Assembly: GCA_002355495.1 (NCBI GenBank)
Contig: AP017424.1
Span: forward strand, 3,596,001-3,660,000
Origin: Streptomyces laurentii
GTDB lineage: Bacteria > Actinomycetota > Actinomycetes > Streptomycetales > Streptomycetaceae
DNA: 64,000 nt
Direction: 5' to 3'
Each line of letters opens with the position of its first letter. Positions within the stretch are counted from its first letter, which is position 1. The position numbers and the translations under genes were made by a program. Below are positions 26,498 through 35,484 of this stretch, in pieces. Under the pieces are notes generated by a model. The model ran no database searches. It saw nothing but the letters and a program-made list of their open reading frames with translations, and was not told the DNA's origin.

Positions 26498-26965
26498 TCA
26501 CGACAGCATCTCCGTCACCGCGCAGCGCAGGAGCAGGGTGTGCACGAAGCGGCCGGGGACCGTCGGCGGGAAGCACCAGGCCAGGGGCCAGGTGTTGCCG
26601 GTGAGGGCGGGCACGGGGATGTAGCTGATGTTCCCGGGGGTCTGGTTGAACCGGGTCACGCCCGGCGGCCACGACCGGTTCGCCGTGGAGCCGGGCGCGA
26701 CGAGGAAGTAGACCCCGCGCCGCCCGTTCTCCTCGATGACGACGGGCCCGGGATCGCCGCCCGTCAGGGTGGCCATCCAGTCGGTGAGGCGCCGGCCGTC
26801 GTCTCCGTCGACGCGAATCGCGTCGAATTGCACGCCCGCCTTGCGGAGATGAAAACCGCGAGGCGGAATCCAATCACAAGAGCCCGCGTTTCGCTGGGTG
26901 TTTGCTTGGGTCACTGGCGCATCGTCCCGTACCGGGGATAGCGTTTTCCACGACTGCGAAGGCAC
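26498..26965 (-). CDS. Hypothetical protein divergent from an XRE regulator
   Basis: 155 aa from GTG 26965, chosen for GAGGG 9 nt upstream; GTG 26914 is an alternative. The core (CDWIPPRGFHLRKAGVQFDA, then GVYFLVAPGSTANRSWPPGV) recurs, as I remember, beside XRE/DUF397 gene pairs in Streptomyces. No enzyme motif or membrane helix is visible. Base composition at its 5' end is less GC-rich than the neighbours. Its placement, divergent from the XRE gene, suggests control by that regulator. Confidence 0.7.
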   Translation of the reverse strand: MPSQSWKTLSPVRDDAPVTQANTQRNAGSCDWIPPRGFHLRKAGVQFDAIRVDGDDGRRLTDWMATLTGGDPGPVVIEENGRRGVYFLVAPGSTANRSWPPGVTRFNQTPGNISYIPVPALTGNTWPLAWCFPPTVPGRFVHTLLLRCAVTEMLS

Positions 26966-27025
26966 GTCAGTAGGCCCTCAATCGGGGGCAACTCGACTTG
27001 TGTGCAGTTGAATTCGCTGGGGGCT

Positions 27026-27055
27026 GGTTGAGACCGGTTGAGTCCGGTTCCGGTT
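27026..27055. promoter_or_regulatory. Possible operator, 10-bp direct repeats
   Basis: GGTTGAGACC, GGTTGAGTCC and GGTTCCGGTT follow each other at a 10-bp period, one helical turn, ending 16 bp before the XRE start and between it and the divergent gene. A plausible self-regulation site; inference. Confidence 0.4.
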
Positions 27056-27071
27056 CGAAAGGGAAAATCGA

Positions 27072-27908
27072 ATGGCGAGTTCCAAGAACAAAGAGACGGC
27101 CGGACCTGCGGCGCGAATGGTGGCATTCGTCGTGAGGCATATGCGCCAGCGCATGGGGCTCACTCAGGACGAATTGGGGGCGATCATCGGGTACACCGGT
27201 GCGGCAGTGAGCGCGATGGAGACCCTGGCGCAACCAGTGAGCGACGAGATGCTCATTCAACTGGGGCAGGCGCTCGGTGACGACGTGGACTTCTTCGAAG
27301 GGCTGCGACTCTGGGTCCGCATGGAGAAGTTACCGAAGAAGTTCGACGGCTATCTCCTACTCGAACAGTCGGCGGTGGCCCTGCTCCTCTACGCCAACTA
27401 CCTCGTCCACGGCCTGTTTCAGACCGAGCGGTACGCCCGCGCACTGATGGCAGGCGGCTTCCCGGAGAAGAGCGACGAGCGGGTCGAAGAGCTGGTGCAG
27501 GCTCGCATGAGCCGGAAGGTGCTGTTCGACCGAAAGCCGTCGTGTCAGATCGAGTTGGTGGTCGATGAGGCGGCGCTACGGCGCCCGTTCGGCAGCATGG
27601 AGATCCTGCGGGAGCAACTGGAGTACCTAGCTGAATGCGCTCGCCGTCGTAACGTCAGTATCTTCGTCCTTCCCTTGGATGCCGCACTCATGGGCGAGTT
27701 CGCGGGTGCACGAGGCGAACTGAACGTCGCCGAGACCAACGAACATGTCCGCATCGCTTACTTGGAAGTTCAGGACGAAAGCCTGTCCATCACCGACCCG
27801 GCCAAGGTGAGCGTCCACGCCCAGCGCTATGCGAAGATCCGGACGCAAGCCCTGGGCGCCCGTGAATCTCTGGCGTTCATCGAGCGGTTGGCGAGAGAAG
27901 GATCATGA
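27072..27908 (+). CDS. XRE-family HTH regulator with DUF5753 domain
   Basis: 278 aa from ATG 27072. HTH_31-type helix-turn-helix at about residues 12-65 (VVRHMRQRMGLTQDELGAIIG, then YTGAAVSAMETL). The DUF5753 domain fills about 90-270 (LLLYANYLVHGLFQTERYARAL, then FIERLA). Such proteins are numerous in Streptomyces, often beside a DUF397 protein, and several such pairs influence development and antibiotic production (the WhiJ/BldB-type systems). The stop overlaps the DUF397 start by ATGA, so the pair is translated together. Confidence 0.93.
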   Translation: MASSKNKETAGPAARMVAFVVRHMRQRMGLTQDELGAIIGYTGAAVSAMETLAQPVSDEMLIQLGQALGDDVDFFEGLRLWVRMEKLPKKFDGYLLLEQSAVALLLYANYLVHGLFQTERYARALMAGGFPEKSDERVEELVQARMSRKVLFDRKPSCQIELVVDEAALRRPFGSMEILREQLEYLAECARRRNVSIFVLPLDAALMGEFAGARGELNVAETNEHVRIAYLEVQDESLSITDPAKVSVHAQRYAKIRTQALGARESLAFIERLAREGS

Positions 27909-28141
27909 GCACAACTCTGAGCTGGTTCAAGTCCTCGTACAGCGACGACAGCGGCGCCAACTGCGTCGAGGTCGCGTTCGACTGGCACAAGTCCTCCTAC
28001 AGCGACGGCAGTGGCGGCAACTGCGTCGAGGTTGCCGCCTGCGCCCACTCCGTCCACCTCCGCGACTCCAAGGTGCAGGAGGGCCCCACCTTCGCCGTCG
28101 CCCCCGGCGCCTGGGGCGCGTTCCTCTCCTGGCAGGGCTGA
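27905..28141 (+). CDS. DUF397 protein with duplicated core
   Basis: 78 aa. A single DUF397 protein is usually ~60-70 aa with one W(K/R)SSYS...NCVEVA unit; here the unit occurs twice, WFKSSYSDDSGANCVEVA then WHKSSYSDGSGGNCVEVA, 20 residues apart. The rest of the domain (VHLRDSKVQEGPTFAVAPGAW) occurs once. Its start overlaps the XRE stop by 4 bp. DUF397 proteins are thought to bind or antagonise the partner XRE regulator. Confidence 0.92.
   Translation: MSTTLSWFKSSYSDDSGANCVEVAFDWHKSSYSDGSGGNCVEVAACAHSVHLRDSKVQEGPTFAVAPGAWGAFLSWQG
27922..28041. repeat. 60-bp tandem duplication in DUF397 gene
   Basis: Two adjacent 60-bp units (27922-27981 and 27982-28041), similar at most positions, code the doubled core. 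The divergence is mainly in third positions, so the duplication is not brand new. Confidence 0.85.
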
Positions 28142-28191
28142 GCGAACCCAGGATCCAGGATCCCCACCGACGGCCCGGACGAAGACCGTCG

Positions 28192-29145
28192 TCAGATCAT
28201 CAGGATGATGCGTCCGGGCCGGTGGCCCGCCTCCGCCCGGCGGTGGGCCTCGGACGCCTCCTCCAGGGGCATCACGTCGGCCACCCGGGTGATCAGTTCG
28301 CGGGCCTCGACCTGCCTCAGCAGCTTCGTGAGCAATACGGCGTCCGGCTTCCCGAGCACCGTCTCGACGCGGATGTCGCGTACGGACACGGGCGCGCGGT
28401 CTTCCGCGAGGGCGATGAAGGTGCCGCCGTTCTTCACGGCGGGCAGCGCCGTCTCGCCGATCAGCGCGCCGTCGAAGAGGCCGTCGAAGCCGTCGGGGGC
28501 GACCTCGCGGGCCGCCGCCAGGATCTCGGCGCCGTCCCCGCGCCGGACGCAGTGCTTCGCGCCGAGGACCTTCAGTTCGCTCTCGTCGCCCTCGTAGGAG
28601 ACGGCCATCACCTCCAGCCCGGCCGCTGCCGCGAACTGGACGGCGAAGCGCCCCACGACACCGCTGGCCCCCGTCACGAGCAGGGACGAGCCGGCAGGCA
28701 GCCCGAGGCGTTCGAGGCCCTGGTGGGCGGTGATCGCGGCCAGCGGGACCGAGGCCGCCTGGGTGAACCCGACGTCGTCGGGGACGGGGGCGAGCCAGCC
28801 CGGTTCGACCTGGACGATCTCCGCGTACGTGCCCTCGCCGGACCGTTCCGTGTACCAGGGCACGAAGCCCGCCACCCGGGTGCCGACGGGCAGCTCGCCC
28901 TCCGGGCCGGGCGCGGGGTCGAGCAGCTTGCCCGCGAAGTCCGCGCCAAGGACGAAGGGAGGCTTCAGCGGGCTCAGCTCGTCGGCGTACAGACCGGCCC
29001 GGATCCGCAGGTCGGTGATGGTCACACCGGCGGCGTGCAGCCGTACCCGCACCCGGCCGGGCCGCTCCCCGGCGACGGGCTCGGGACGGCGGACCATGTC
29101 GAGGACCTCGGGTCCGCCGTAGGTGGTCACTTCGACGACGCGCAT
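28192..29145 (-). CDS. Zinc-free MDR-type NAD(P)-dependent oxidoreductase (quinone-reductase-like)
   Basis: 317 aa from ATG 29145, which has AGGAGGAGATC upstream; the frame continues to 29577 without another good site. N-terminal GroES-like fold (MRVVEVTTYGGPEVLDMVRR; DFAGKL), then a Rossmann domain with LLVTGASGVVGRFAVQFA. It lacks the catalytic Cys/His zinc ligands of alcohol dehydrogenases. Relatives reduce quinones or enones with NADPH. It converges with the DUF397 gene. Confidence 0.9.
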   Translation of the reverse strand: MRVVEVTTYGGPEVLDMVRRPEPVAGERPGRVRVRLHAAGVTITDLRIRAGLYADELSPLKPPFVLGADFAGKLLDPAPGPEGELPVGTRVAGFVPWYTERSGEGTYAEIVQVEPGWLAPVPDDVGFTQAASVPLAAITAHQGLERLGLPAGSSLLVTGASGVVGRFAVQFAAAAGLEVMAVSYEGDESELKVLGAKHCVRRGDGAEILAAAREVAPDGFDGLFDGALIGETALPAVKNGGTFIALAEDRAPVSVRDIRVETVLGKPDAVLLTKLLRQVEARELITRVADVMPLEEASEAHRRAEAGHRPGRIILMI

Positions 29146-29344
29146 GGGTGATCTCCTCCTACGGAAGCCCCTCGGGGCCATTACACCCACGCCCGCCGAC
29201 CCCGGCAACAGATGCTGGCACCAGGTGGAAGCGCGGGGTGACGGCCCTCGGTCACCCCCTCCGCGCCGCCCCGGGTGACGGAACGGCGAACACCGGACGG
29301 CGGGCTCGCGACCCCGCCCCGGAAACCGCACACGCGTCCGTACG

Positions 29345-30834
29345 GTGGCGCCCGTGGACTGGATCAGCCCCGAGAACGTCATCGCCGTCGTCACCGCGCT
29401 GCTCGGCGTGGGCGTGACCTTCGCCGTCCTCCTGATCGAACGCCGGGTGCCGCGCCGCAAGCGGATCGGGCACCGCGTCCAGCTGGACACCACGGTGGGC
29501 GAGCGGGACGACGCGCGGCTCGGGCTGTTCAACGAGCAGCCGAACATGACCGACGCCACCCTCGTCCTCCTCCGCATCGAGAACGACGGCGCCGTGTCGA
29601 TCGGCCGGGAGGACTACAACCTCGACACCCACGGGCTGGCCGTCGACTTCACTCCGCGGACGGTACGGGCGGTCGCCCTCACCCACGCGCCGTTCAGCGC
29701 GGCGGCGGTCGAGCACAGCGGCGGCGAGGTGCGGCTGCCGAGGGTGGCGCTGAACCGGGGGCAGTACTTCAAGCTGCTCGTGCTGCTCACGGGCGGGCCG
29801 GTGGGCAGTCCCGTCGAGGTCACCGGCGAGATACGCGACGGCGACATCCACCCGAACCACAGCACGACCTTCGACGACAAGCCGCCTCTCTTCGGCCGGG
29901 CCGCCCGCGCGGTCGTCGTCACCCTCACGGCCTGTGTGATCGTCCTCGCGTCGATCATCGTGACGCGCGACGACTCGCCGCCGCCGATGGGCTGCGCCCG
30001 CGGCACGCTCACGGTCACCGGCTCCACGGCCTTCGCGCCCGTGGTGCGCGACCTGGCCCAGCAGTACGAGAAGGACTGCGAGGGGCGAAGGTCGTCGTCG
30101 ACCCGCACGGTTCCACGGCCGGCATCCGGCAGCTCGCCGAGCAGGGCGCCAAGACCACGCAGGGTTCCCCCGCGCTCCTCGCCCTGTCCGACGGCAAGAA
30201 GCCCGAGGGGTATCCGCAGCTGCGCGAGGAGCCGGTCGCCGTCTCCCTCTACACGGTCGTCCTCAACGACGACGTGGCCTTGGACGACATCACGCTCGGC
30301 GACCTCCGCCGTGTCTACCGCGGGGAGATCACCAACTGGAAGGTGCTGGGCGGGCCGAATCTGCCCGTGCGGATCGTCAGCCGGGGCGCCAACTCCGGTA
30401 CGCGCGAGGTGTTCCAGCGCCGCGTCCTCGAACGCAACGAACCTGCCAACTCTTCCCAGAACTGCGCGACCAAGGACGACCCCGAGGCGAAGGCGCTGCG
30501 CTGCGAACTCGACAGCACCGAGCAGGTGTTGACGACCGTGGCCAACCTGCCCGGCGCCATCGGCTACACCGAACTGCGTTCCGGCACCAGCCTGAAGGGC
30601 CTGCACCGCATCGCGATCAACGGCCACCGCCCGAACGTCGACGAGATCGGCAACTCCCCTTATCCGTATGTGGAGATCGAGTACGTCTACACGTACGGTC
30701 AGCCGCCCGCCGACTCGCTCGCCTCCGGCTTCCTCACCTACCTCACCCGGGGCGGCGGCCAGGCCGTCATCGGCACCCACGGCCACCTGCCCTGCGCGAC
30801 CCCCAAGGGCCTGCGCATCTGCGGCGCGGGCTGA
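29345..30834 (+). pseudogene. PstS-like substrate-binding protein, single-base frameshift
   Basis: Two frames join into one protein if one G is restored at the G run 30082-30085. Upstream frame from GTG 29345: a membrane helix near the start (VIAVVTALLGVGVTFAVLL), a beta domain, a second helix (VVVTLTACVIVLASII), then GTLTVTGSTAFAPVVRDLAQ, the phosphate-binding opening. Downstream frame: VVVDPHGSTAGIRQLAEQGA, YRGEITNWKVLGG, IVSRGANSGTREVFQ, ending at 30834. Restored length is ~496 aa. The PBP fold is complete, so the defect is recent or a sequencing error. It may sense phosphate or another anion in a membrane-anchored form. Confidence 0.85.
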
Positions 30835-30888
30835 GGAGTCGAAGGATCGAACGAGTGCGGCGGCCGCCCCCTGGCACGCGCTTCCGAC

Positions 30889-31008
30889 GTGGATCCTCCG
30901 AGCGCACAAGTCCCGTTCCCCATCGAACCGTTCAGGCTGCTCGGCCGCCTCGGCGCGGGCGTGACGGGGCGGGTGCACCTGGGCCTGTCCGGCACTGATC
31001 CACCGCCG
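30889..31008 (+). pseudogene. N-terminal fragment of a Ser/Thr protein kinase
   Basis: From GTG 30889 the frame reads about 40 codons resembling the start of Streptomyces kinases: PFRLLGRLGAGVTGRVHLGL, that is, the glycine loop with GAGVTG where GAGGMG is usual. The rest of the kinase is absent. The frame runs without a stop into the secreted protein at 31090, but that gene has its own start and signal peptide. Confidence 0.55.
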
Positions 31009-31089
31009 GAAAGATCATTGCCCCGCTCCGCCCCGCATCCCATACTGAGTGCCACCGCCGGAGGTTCCGGCGGAATCTTGGGGGCACAC

Positions 31090-31521
31090 ATGCGTATTGC
31101 ACACAAAGCAGGCGTCGCACTGACCAGTCTCGTCATGGCCGGGGGCCTCGTCACCGCGACATCCGGCTCGGCTTACGCCGCGGCCGACGAGGTCTGCGGG
31201 TACCCGTCCGTCGATGTCTTCAACGGCGCCGGCCAGTACGCCGGCTCCGCCATGTGGAGCGCGAACCCCGGCTGTGGCGTGCTGGGGGACTCTCTCGGCG
31301 CCTACGACGCCACCGCCGACGGATATGGCATCGTCGCCCATCTGAGCGCGCCCGACGGCAGCATCGCCGAACGTGTGGTCAGCACCGCCGGCCACAACTC
31401 GCCTTACACCGTATGGAAGAGCGGCAACCTGCCCGAGAACCACCAGTACGTCATGTGGGCCTGCCTGACGAAGGGCGGCGTCACGTCGCACTGCACGAAG
31501 ACCAAGATCGTGTACTCCTGA
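31090..31521 (+). CDS. Small secreted protein of unknown function
   Basis: 143 aa from ATG 31090. A clear Sec signal peptide (basic MRIAHK, then GVALTSLVMAGGLVTATSG, cleavage after AYA/AYAA). The mature ~112 residues hold four cysteines (CGYPS, NPGCGV, MWACLT, SHCTK), probably two disulfides, and a beta-rich pattern. No family recognised. The same frame is open upstream through the kinase fragment, probably by chance after a deletion. Confidence 0.82.
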   Translation: MRIAHKAGVALTSLVMAGGLVTATSGSAYAAADEVCGYPSVDVFNGAGQYAGSAMWSANPGCGVLGDSLGAYDATADGYGIVAHLSAPDGSIAERVVSTAGHNSPYTVWKSGNLPENHQYVMWACLTKGGVTSHCTKTKIVYS

Positions 31522-31752
31522 CGCTCGCCTCCTGACGCTCGCCTCCTGACGGCTCGCCTCTGACGGGCCGCGTCTCCCTCACCGGGTGAGCCCCGGCCGC
31601 CACGGTGGACTCCGCGGCGGCCGGGGCGCTCACGCTCTCACCCATGCTCCCTCGTCGTCCGGCGACGACCGTCACCGACGCAGCCCGGGATGTCCACTCC
31701 TCACCACGCACGACCCGTTGGCTGCCGCGCACCCGCGTGACACCCTGACGAG

Positions 31753-32049
31753 GTGATCACCAGGGTGAGTGAAGCGCGCGTTCGTCCCGGCCGATTCGAG
31801 GCGTTCCACGCCATGCTCGTCTCCGCGGTACGCGAGTTCCCGGCCCTCCACCCGGGGCTGCTGGACCACGAGGTGCTGCTCGCGCCGCCCGACTCGGTGC
31901 TGTACGTGAGCCGTTGGCGCGACGAGAAGGCGCTGGCCGCGTACGCGGGCGAGGGCTGGCGCGACCAGCCGGTGGTGCTGCCGGGCGAGGAGGAGTACCT
32001 CGCCGAGCCCTTGCGCGTACGGCACTTCACCCGCGCGTCCCTGGACTAG
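31753..32049 (+). CDS. Antibiotic-biosynthesis-monooxygenase (ABM) fold protein
   Basis: 98 aa, from GTG 31753. Single ABM-type ferredoxin-like domain: ITRVSEARVRPGRFEAFHAM, a mid strand VLYVSRWRDEKALAAYAGEG. Such proteins act as small oxygenases or bind heme or small molecules as dimers; here no active-site residue can be assigned. It lies alone between the secreted protein and the TerD-like gene. Confidence 0.8.
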   Translation: MITRVSEARVRPGRFEAFHAMLVSAVREFPALHPGLLDHEVLLAPPDSVLYVSRWRDEKALAAYAGEGWRDQPVVLPGEEEYLAEPLRVRHFTRASLD

Positions 32050-32135
32050 GACCTCGGCGCGGCGCTCGACGCGGACTCGACTCGGTTCCCCCATCGCCTG
32101 TTCTTCACATCGTCTTCACTGCCACCATGTGCCCC

Positions 32136-33473
32136 ATGACGCACATCCCCAAGGGGGCCAACACCCCTGTCCCGACGGAAGCGTTGAGGATCGCCGTGGG
32201 CCGCCGGCAGCTGCCGGGAGTGCCGGCGGTGGACGCCGCCGCCCTGCTGCTCGACGTCACCGGCAAGGTACGCGGCGACGCCGACATCGTCTTCCACGGC
32301 CAGCCCGCGCACCCGTCCGGCGCCGTGCGGCACGTGGGCTCGGGCACGGGCGGCGGGCAGCTCGCCGAGTGGCTGGAGCTGGACCTGCCGCGGGTCGAAC
32401 CGGCCGTCCAGCGGGTGCTGGTCGTCGGGTCCGTCGACAGCGGGGTGTTCGGGCAGGTCCCCGGCCTGTACGCGCAGGTGGTCGGGGCCGGCGGCGCGGT
32501 GGCGGCGCACTACGAGGTGACGGACGCGACGAGCGAGACGTCCTTCGTCCTCGGGGAGTTCTACCGGCGCGACGGGGCGTGGAAGTTCCGGGCGGTGGGG
32601 CAGGGGTACGACTCCGGGCTCGCCGGTCTCGCCACGGACTTCGGCGTCGTGGTGGCCGAGGCCGCGCCGGCGCCCCTCCCGGTGCCGCCACCGCCCGCGC
32701 CGGTGCCGGTGTCCGCGCCGGCGCCCGCGCCCACACCCGTACCCCTGCCCATCGCCGCACCCGTACCGAGGGCGGTGCGGGGCGTGTCCAAGACGGGGCC
32801 GGCCCTCGCGGCGTACGGCACCGTGACCGCACCCGTCTCGGCAACCGCGCCCTTCTCGGCGGCGGCCCCGTCCTGGGCCGCCGGCCTCTTCGACTTCGAG
32901 CCGCGCGTCTTCAGCGGCAAGGAGGACAAGAAGATCACGGTCGATCTGCCGTTCCCGCCGAACGCGGAACCGGTGATCCTGGAGGCGCGGGTCGGGAGGG
33001 AGTACAACTTCCTCGTCGTCCAGATCCCCGGCCGCGAGGACGACGTCTTCTGCGACGACCTGCCCGACCACCACGGCCGCGCCCTGCTCGTCCCGCCGCG
33101 CAAGGGCGGCCCGGTGAAGCTGAAGGTGAGCCATTCCGGCCGCTGGGAGCTCACCGTCCTGCCCCTGTCGGCGGCCCGCCCGATCGGGCCCGGGACGATC
33201 GAGGGAAGCGGGCGCGAGGTCTTCGTCCACACGGGCTCCGCGGCCGAACTGACGGTCCGGGCGCGGGACAAGCACAACGGCTGGTTCCAGGTGAACCGCC
33301 ACGAGGGTGCCACCCCGCACGAGCTGCGCCGCCCCGCCGACGAGCTCGTCTACGCGTGGAACGGCCGCCGGGTGAAGGAGAAGGTCCGGATCCCGGCGGG
33401 CCCGCAGCTGCTCGTGATCGACAAGAGCCGCCACCAGTGGGAGTTCACCCTCGACCCGCTCCGGCCCCGCTGA
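32136..33473 (+). CDS. TerD-family protein with C-terminal extension
   Basis: 445 aa from ATG 32136; ATG 32127 is also possible, and neither has a clear ribosome site, so leaderless translation should be considered. Residues ~1-175 match the TerD fold ([66 protein letters not shown]). A Pro/Ala-rich linker (~180-255) joins two further beta domains (~260-445; [15 protein letters not shown] and [10 protein letters not shown]) that resemble each other. TerD proteins bind calcium and belong to tellurite-resistance/stress systems. No other ter gene is adjacent. Confidence 0.85.
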   Translation: MTHIPKGANTPVPTEALRIAVGRRQLPGVPAVDAAALLLDVTGKVRGDADIVFHGQPAHPSGAVRHVGSGTGGGQLAEWLELDLPRVEPAVQRVLVVGSVDSGVFGQVPGLYAQVVGAGGAVAAHYEVTDATSETSFVLGEFYRRDGAWKFRAVGQGYDSGLAGLATDFGVVVAEAAPAPLPVPPPPAPVPVSAPAPAPTPVPLPIAAPVPRAVRGVSKTGPALAAYGTVTAPVSATAPFSAAAPSWAAGLFDFEPRVFSGKEDKKITVDLPFPPNAEPVILEARVGREYNFLVVQIPGREDDVFCDDLPDHHGRALLVPPRKGGPVKLKVSHSGRWELTVLPLSAARPIGPGTIEGSGREVFVHTGSAAELTVRARDKHNGWFQVNRHEGATPHELRRPADELVYAWNGRRVKEKVRIPAGPQLLVIDKSRHQWEFTLDPLRPR

Positions 33474-33493
33474 CTCGCACCTCCCTTACCTGG

Positions 33494-33525
33494 CTCACGT
33501 GACTCACGTGACTCACGTGACTCAC
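33494..33525. repeat. 9-bp tandem repeat CTCACGTGA
   Basis: Three perfect copies plus a partial, each containing the palindrome CACGTG, in the 48-bp gap between the convergent TerD-like and LysR genes. It could form alternative hairpins for termination. Confidence 0.8.
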
Positions 33526-34424
33526 ACATGGCCCGCCACGGCGGCCGCCGCCCGCGCGTAGTCCCGGACGACCGGGCGGTGGTCGTCGGCGCGCCAGGCG
33601 AGGGCGAAGCGGGACGGGGAGACGCCGTCGACGGGGCGGGTGACGACGCCGTCGCGGGCGAGCAGCGGGGCGTTCCCGGCGGCGACCAGGCAGATGCCGA
33701 GGCCGCCGACCAGCGCCTCGTACGTCTCGTCGCTGGAGCCGATCTCCGCGCCGATACGGGCCGGCCGGCCGCCCCGCTCGTCCAGGGCCAGCCAGTCGTC
33801 GCGCAGCTCGGGGATGGTGCCGGGCAGGGCGAGAAAGGGCTCGTCGAGGAGGTCGGCGAAGGCGATCCGGTCGCGGGCCGCCAGCGGATGGTGCGCGGGC
33901 AGGGCGGCCAGGCGGGGCTCGGTGGCGACGACGAGCCAGTCGTAGCGCGCGGCGACGGCCCCGGGCAGCGGGAGCCAGACGAAGGCCAGGTCGCTGGAGC
34001 CGTCGGCGAGCCCGGCGCTGGCGTCGTCCCAGCCGACCTGGCGCAGCCGGAGCCGTACGTCCGGGTGGGCCTCGGTGAAGCGGGAACGGATCGCGGGCAG
34101 CAGCCCGCCCCGGCCGGGGCTGGTGGCCATGCCGATGACCAGGGTGGCCTCGGCGTCGGCCCGCGCGGCCCGTACCGCCTCCTCCGCCCCGGCCCACGCG
34201 GCGAGCACGGCACGGGCGTGCGGCAGCAGGGCCGTACCGACCTCGGTGAGGCGGACGCCACTGCGGTCGCGGACGAAGAGCGGGGCGCCGAGCTGCCGCT
34301 CCAGGGCCCGTATCTGCTTGCTGAGCGCGGGCTGCGAGACGTACAGGCGCTCGGCGGCCCGGGTGAAGTGGAGTTCTTCGGCGACGGTCAGAAAGTAGCG
34401 GAGTTCGCGTCCGTGGACATCCAT
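33522..34424 (-). CDS. LysR-family transcriptional regulator
   Basis: 300 aa from ATG 34424 (MDVHGRELRYF); ATG 34430 would add two residues. N-terminal winged HTH (about residues 3-65, FTRAAERLYVSQPALSKQIRALE). The C-terminal ligand-binding domain has two lobes (LVIGMATSPGRGGLLPAI, LAFVWLPLPG). It is divergent from the SDR gene with ~107 bp between, the usual arrangement for a LysR regulator and its target. Confidence 0.93.
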   Translation of the reverse strand: MDVHGRELRYFLTVAEELHFTRAAERLYVSQPALSKQIRALERQLGAPLFVRDRSGVRLTEVGTALLPHARAVLAAWAGAEEAVRAARADAEATLVIGMATSPGRGGLLPAIRSRFTEAHPDVRLRLRQVGWDDASAGLADGSSDLAFVWLPLPGAVAARYDWLVVATEPRLAALPAHHPLAARDRIAFADLLDEPFLALPGTIPELRDDWLALDERGGRPARIGAEIGSSDETYEALVGGLGICLVAAGNAPLLARDGVVTRPVDGVSPSRFALAWRADDHRPVVRDYARAAAAVAGHV

Positions 34425-34531
34425 AGCCAACGGTTATCACGGCAGGTCTTGGACGGCCAACAGGCTTTCCCCGCAGTCTTGTTGAAGAGCGCCGACAGGA
34501 CGCCCGCCGATCCGACGAAGAGGACACGCGC

Positions 34532-35362
34532 ATGAACAAGGTCTGGCTGATCACCGGCGCCAACAGCGGCTTCGGACGCGCCTTCACCGAGGCCGCCGTC
34601 GCGGCCGGGGACGTCGTGGTGGCCGCCGCCCGCCGGGCGGGCACCCTGGACGACCTGGTGGCCGCGCACCCCGACCAGGTGCAGGCCGTCACCCTCGACG
34701 TCACCGACACCGCCGCCGTCGACCGGGTGGTGCGCGAGGTCGCCGAACGGCACGGGCGGATCGACGTCCTGGTCAACAACGCGGGCCGGACACACGTCGG
34801 TTCGGTCGAGGAGACCGGGGACGCCGAGCTGCGCTCGCTCTTCGACCTGCACGTCCTCGCCCCGGCGGCCCTCACCCGTGCCGTCCTGCCGTACATGCGG
34901 GCCCGGCGCTCGGGCGCGATCGTGCAGCTCAGCAGCGTGGGCGGGCAGATGTCGATGGCGGGCTTCGGCGCGTACAGCGCGACGAAGTTCGCCCTGGAGG
35001 GCCTGTCGGAGGCGCTGGCCGCCGAGGTGAACCCGCTCGGCATCCGCGTCCTGATCGTCGAACCCGGCGCCTTCCGCACCGGCCTGTTCGGCAACCACAG
35101 CCTCAGCGCGGACGGCATCGCCGACTACGCCGAGACGGCCGGCGCGACCCGCGCCTTCGTCGAGACCGGCGGCGGCGCCCAGCCGGGCGACCCGGCGAAG
35201 GCCGCGGCGGCGGTCCTGGCCGCCCTCGACGCCGACGAGCCGCCGCTGCGGCTCGCGCTCGGCGACGACTCCATCGACACCATCCGGCTGCACCTGGACC
35301 AGGTGCGGGACGACCTCGCGGCGTGGGAGAAGGCCGGCCGGGACACCCGCCTGGACGCCTGA
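34532..35362 (+). CDS. Short-chain dehydrogenase/reductase (SDR)
   Basis: 276 aa. Classical SDR: TGxxxGxG as TGANSGFGRAF, cofactor-discriminating AARRAGTL (Arg favours NADP), NNAG, catalytic Ser in VQLSSVGG and YSATK. The closing part (IEPGAFRT-like as VEPGAFRTGLF) belongs to the oxidoreductases annotated as ketoreductase-like in Streptomyces. Start ATG 34532 is downstream of GAGGA. It is probably regulated by the divergent LysR protein. Confidence 0.93.
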   Translation: MNKVWLITGANSGFGRAFTEAAVAAGDVVVAAARRAGTLDDLVAAHPDQVQAVTLDVTDTAAVDRVVREVAERHGRIDVLVNNAGRTHVGSVEETGDAELRSLFDLHVLAPAALTRAVLPYMRARRSGAIVQLSSVGGQMSMAGFGAYSATKFALEGLSEALAAEVNPLGIRVLIVEPGAFRTGLFGNHSLSADGIADYAETAGATRAFVETGGGAQPGDPAKAAAAVLAALDADEPPLRLALGDDSIDTIRLHLDQVRDDLAAWEKAGRDTRLDA

Positions 35363-35484
35363 AGGCCCTGACGCCCCTGACGGCCCTGACTGCCATGGTC
35401 AGGAAGGACAGGCCGACTGCCTTGCCCATGCCTATGCCTATGCTTGAGGATCTTTTCCGCATCCGAAGCCGACCAGAGGTTCAG

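Noticed and set aside
27072..28141. Toxin-antitoxin module for XRE/DUF397
   Set aside because: Both families are developmental/regulatory pairs in Streptomyces and neither resembles a toxin.
29275..30090. The 5' part of the plus-strand frame ending at 30834 as a separate gene
   Set aside because: It is Arg-rich out-of-frame sequence; the true 5' half lies in the other frame joined by the frameshift.
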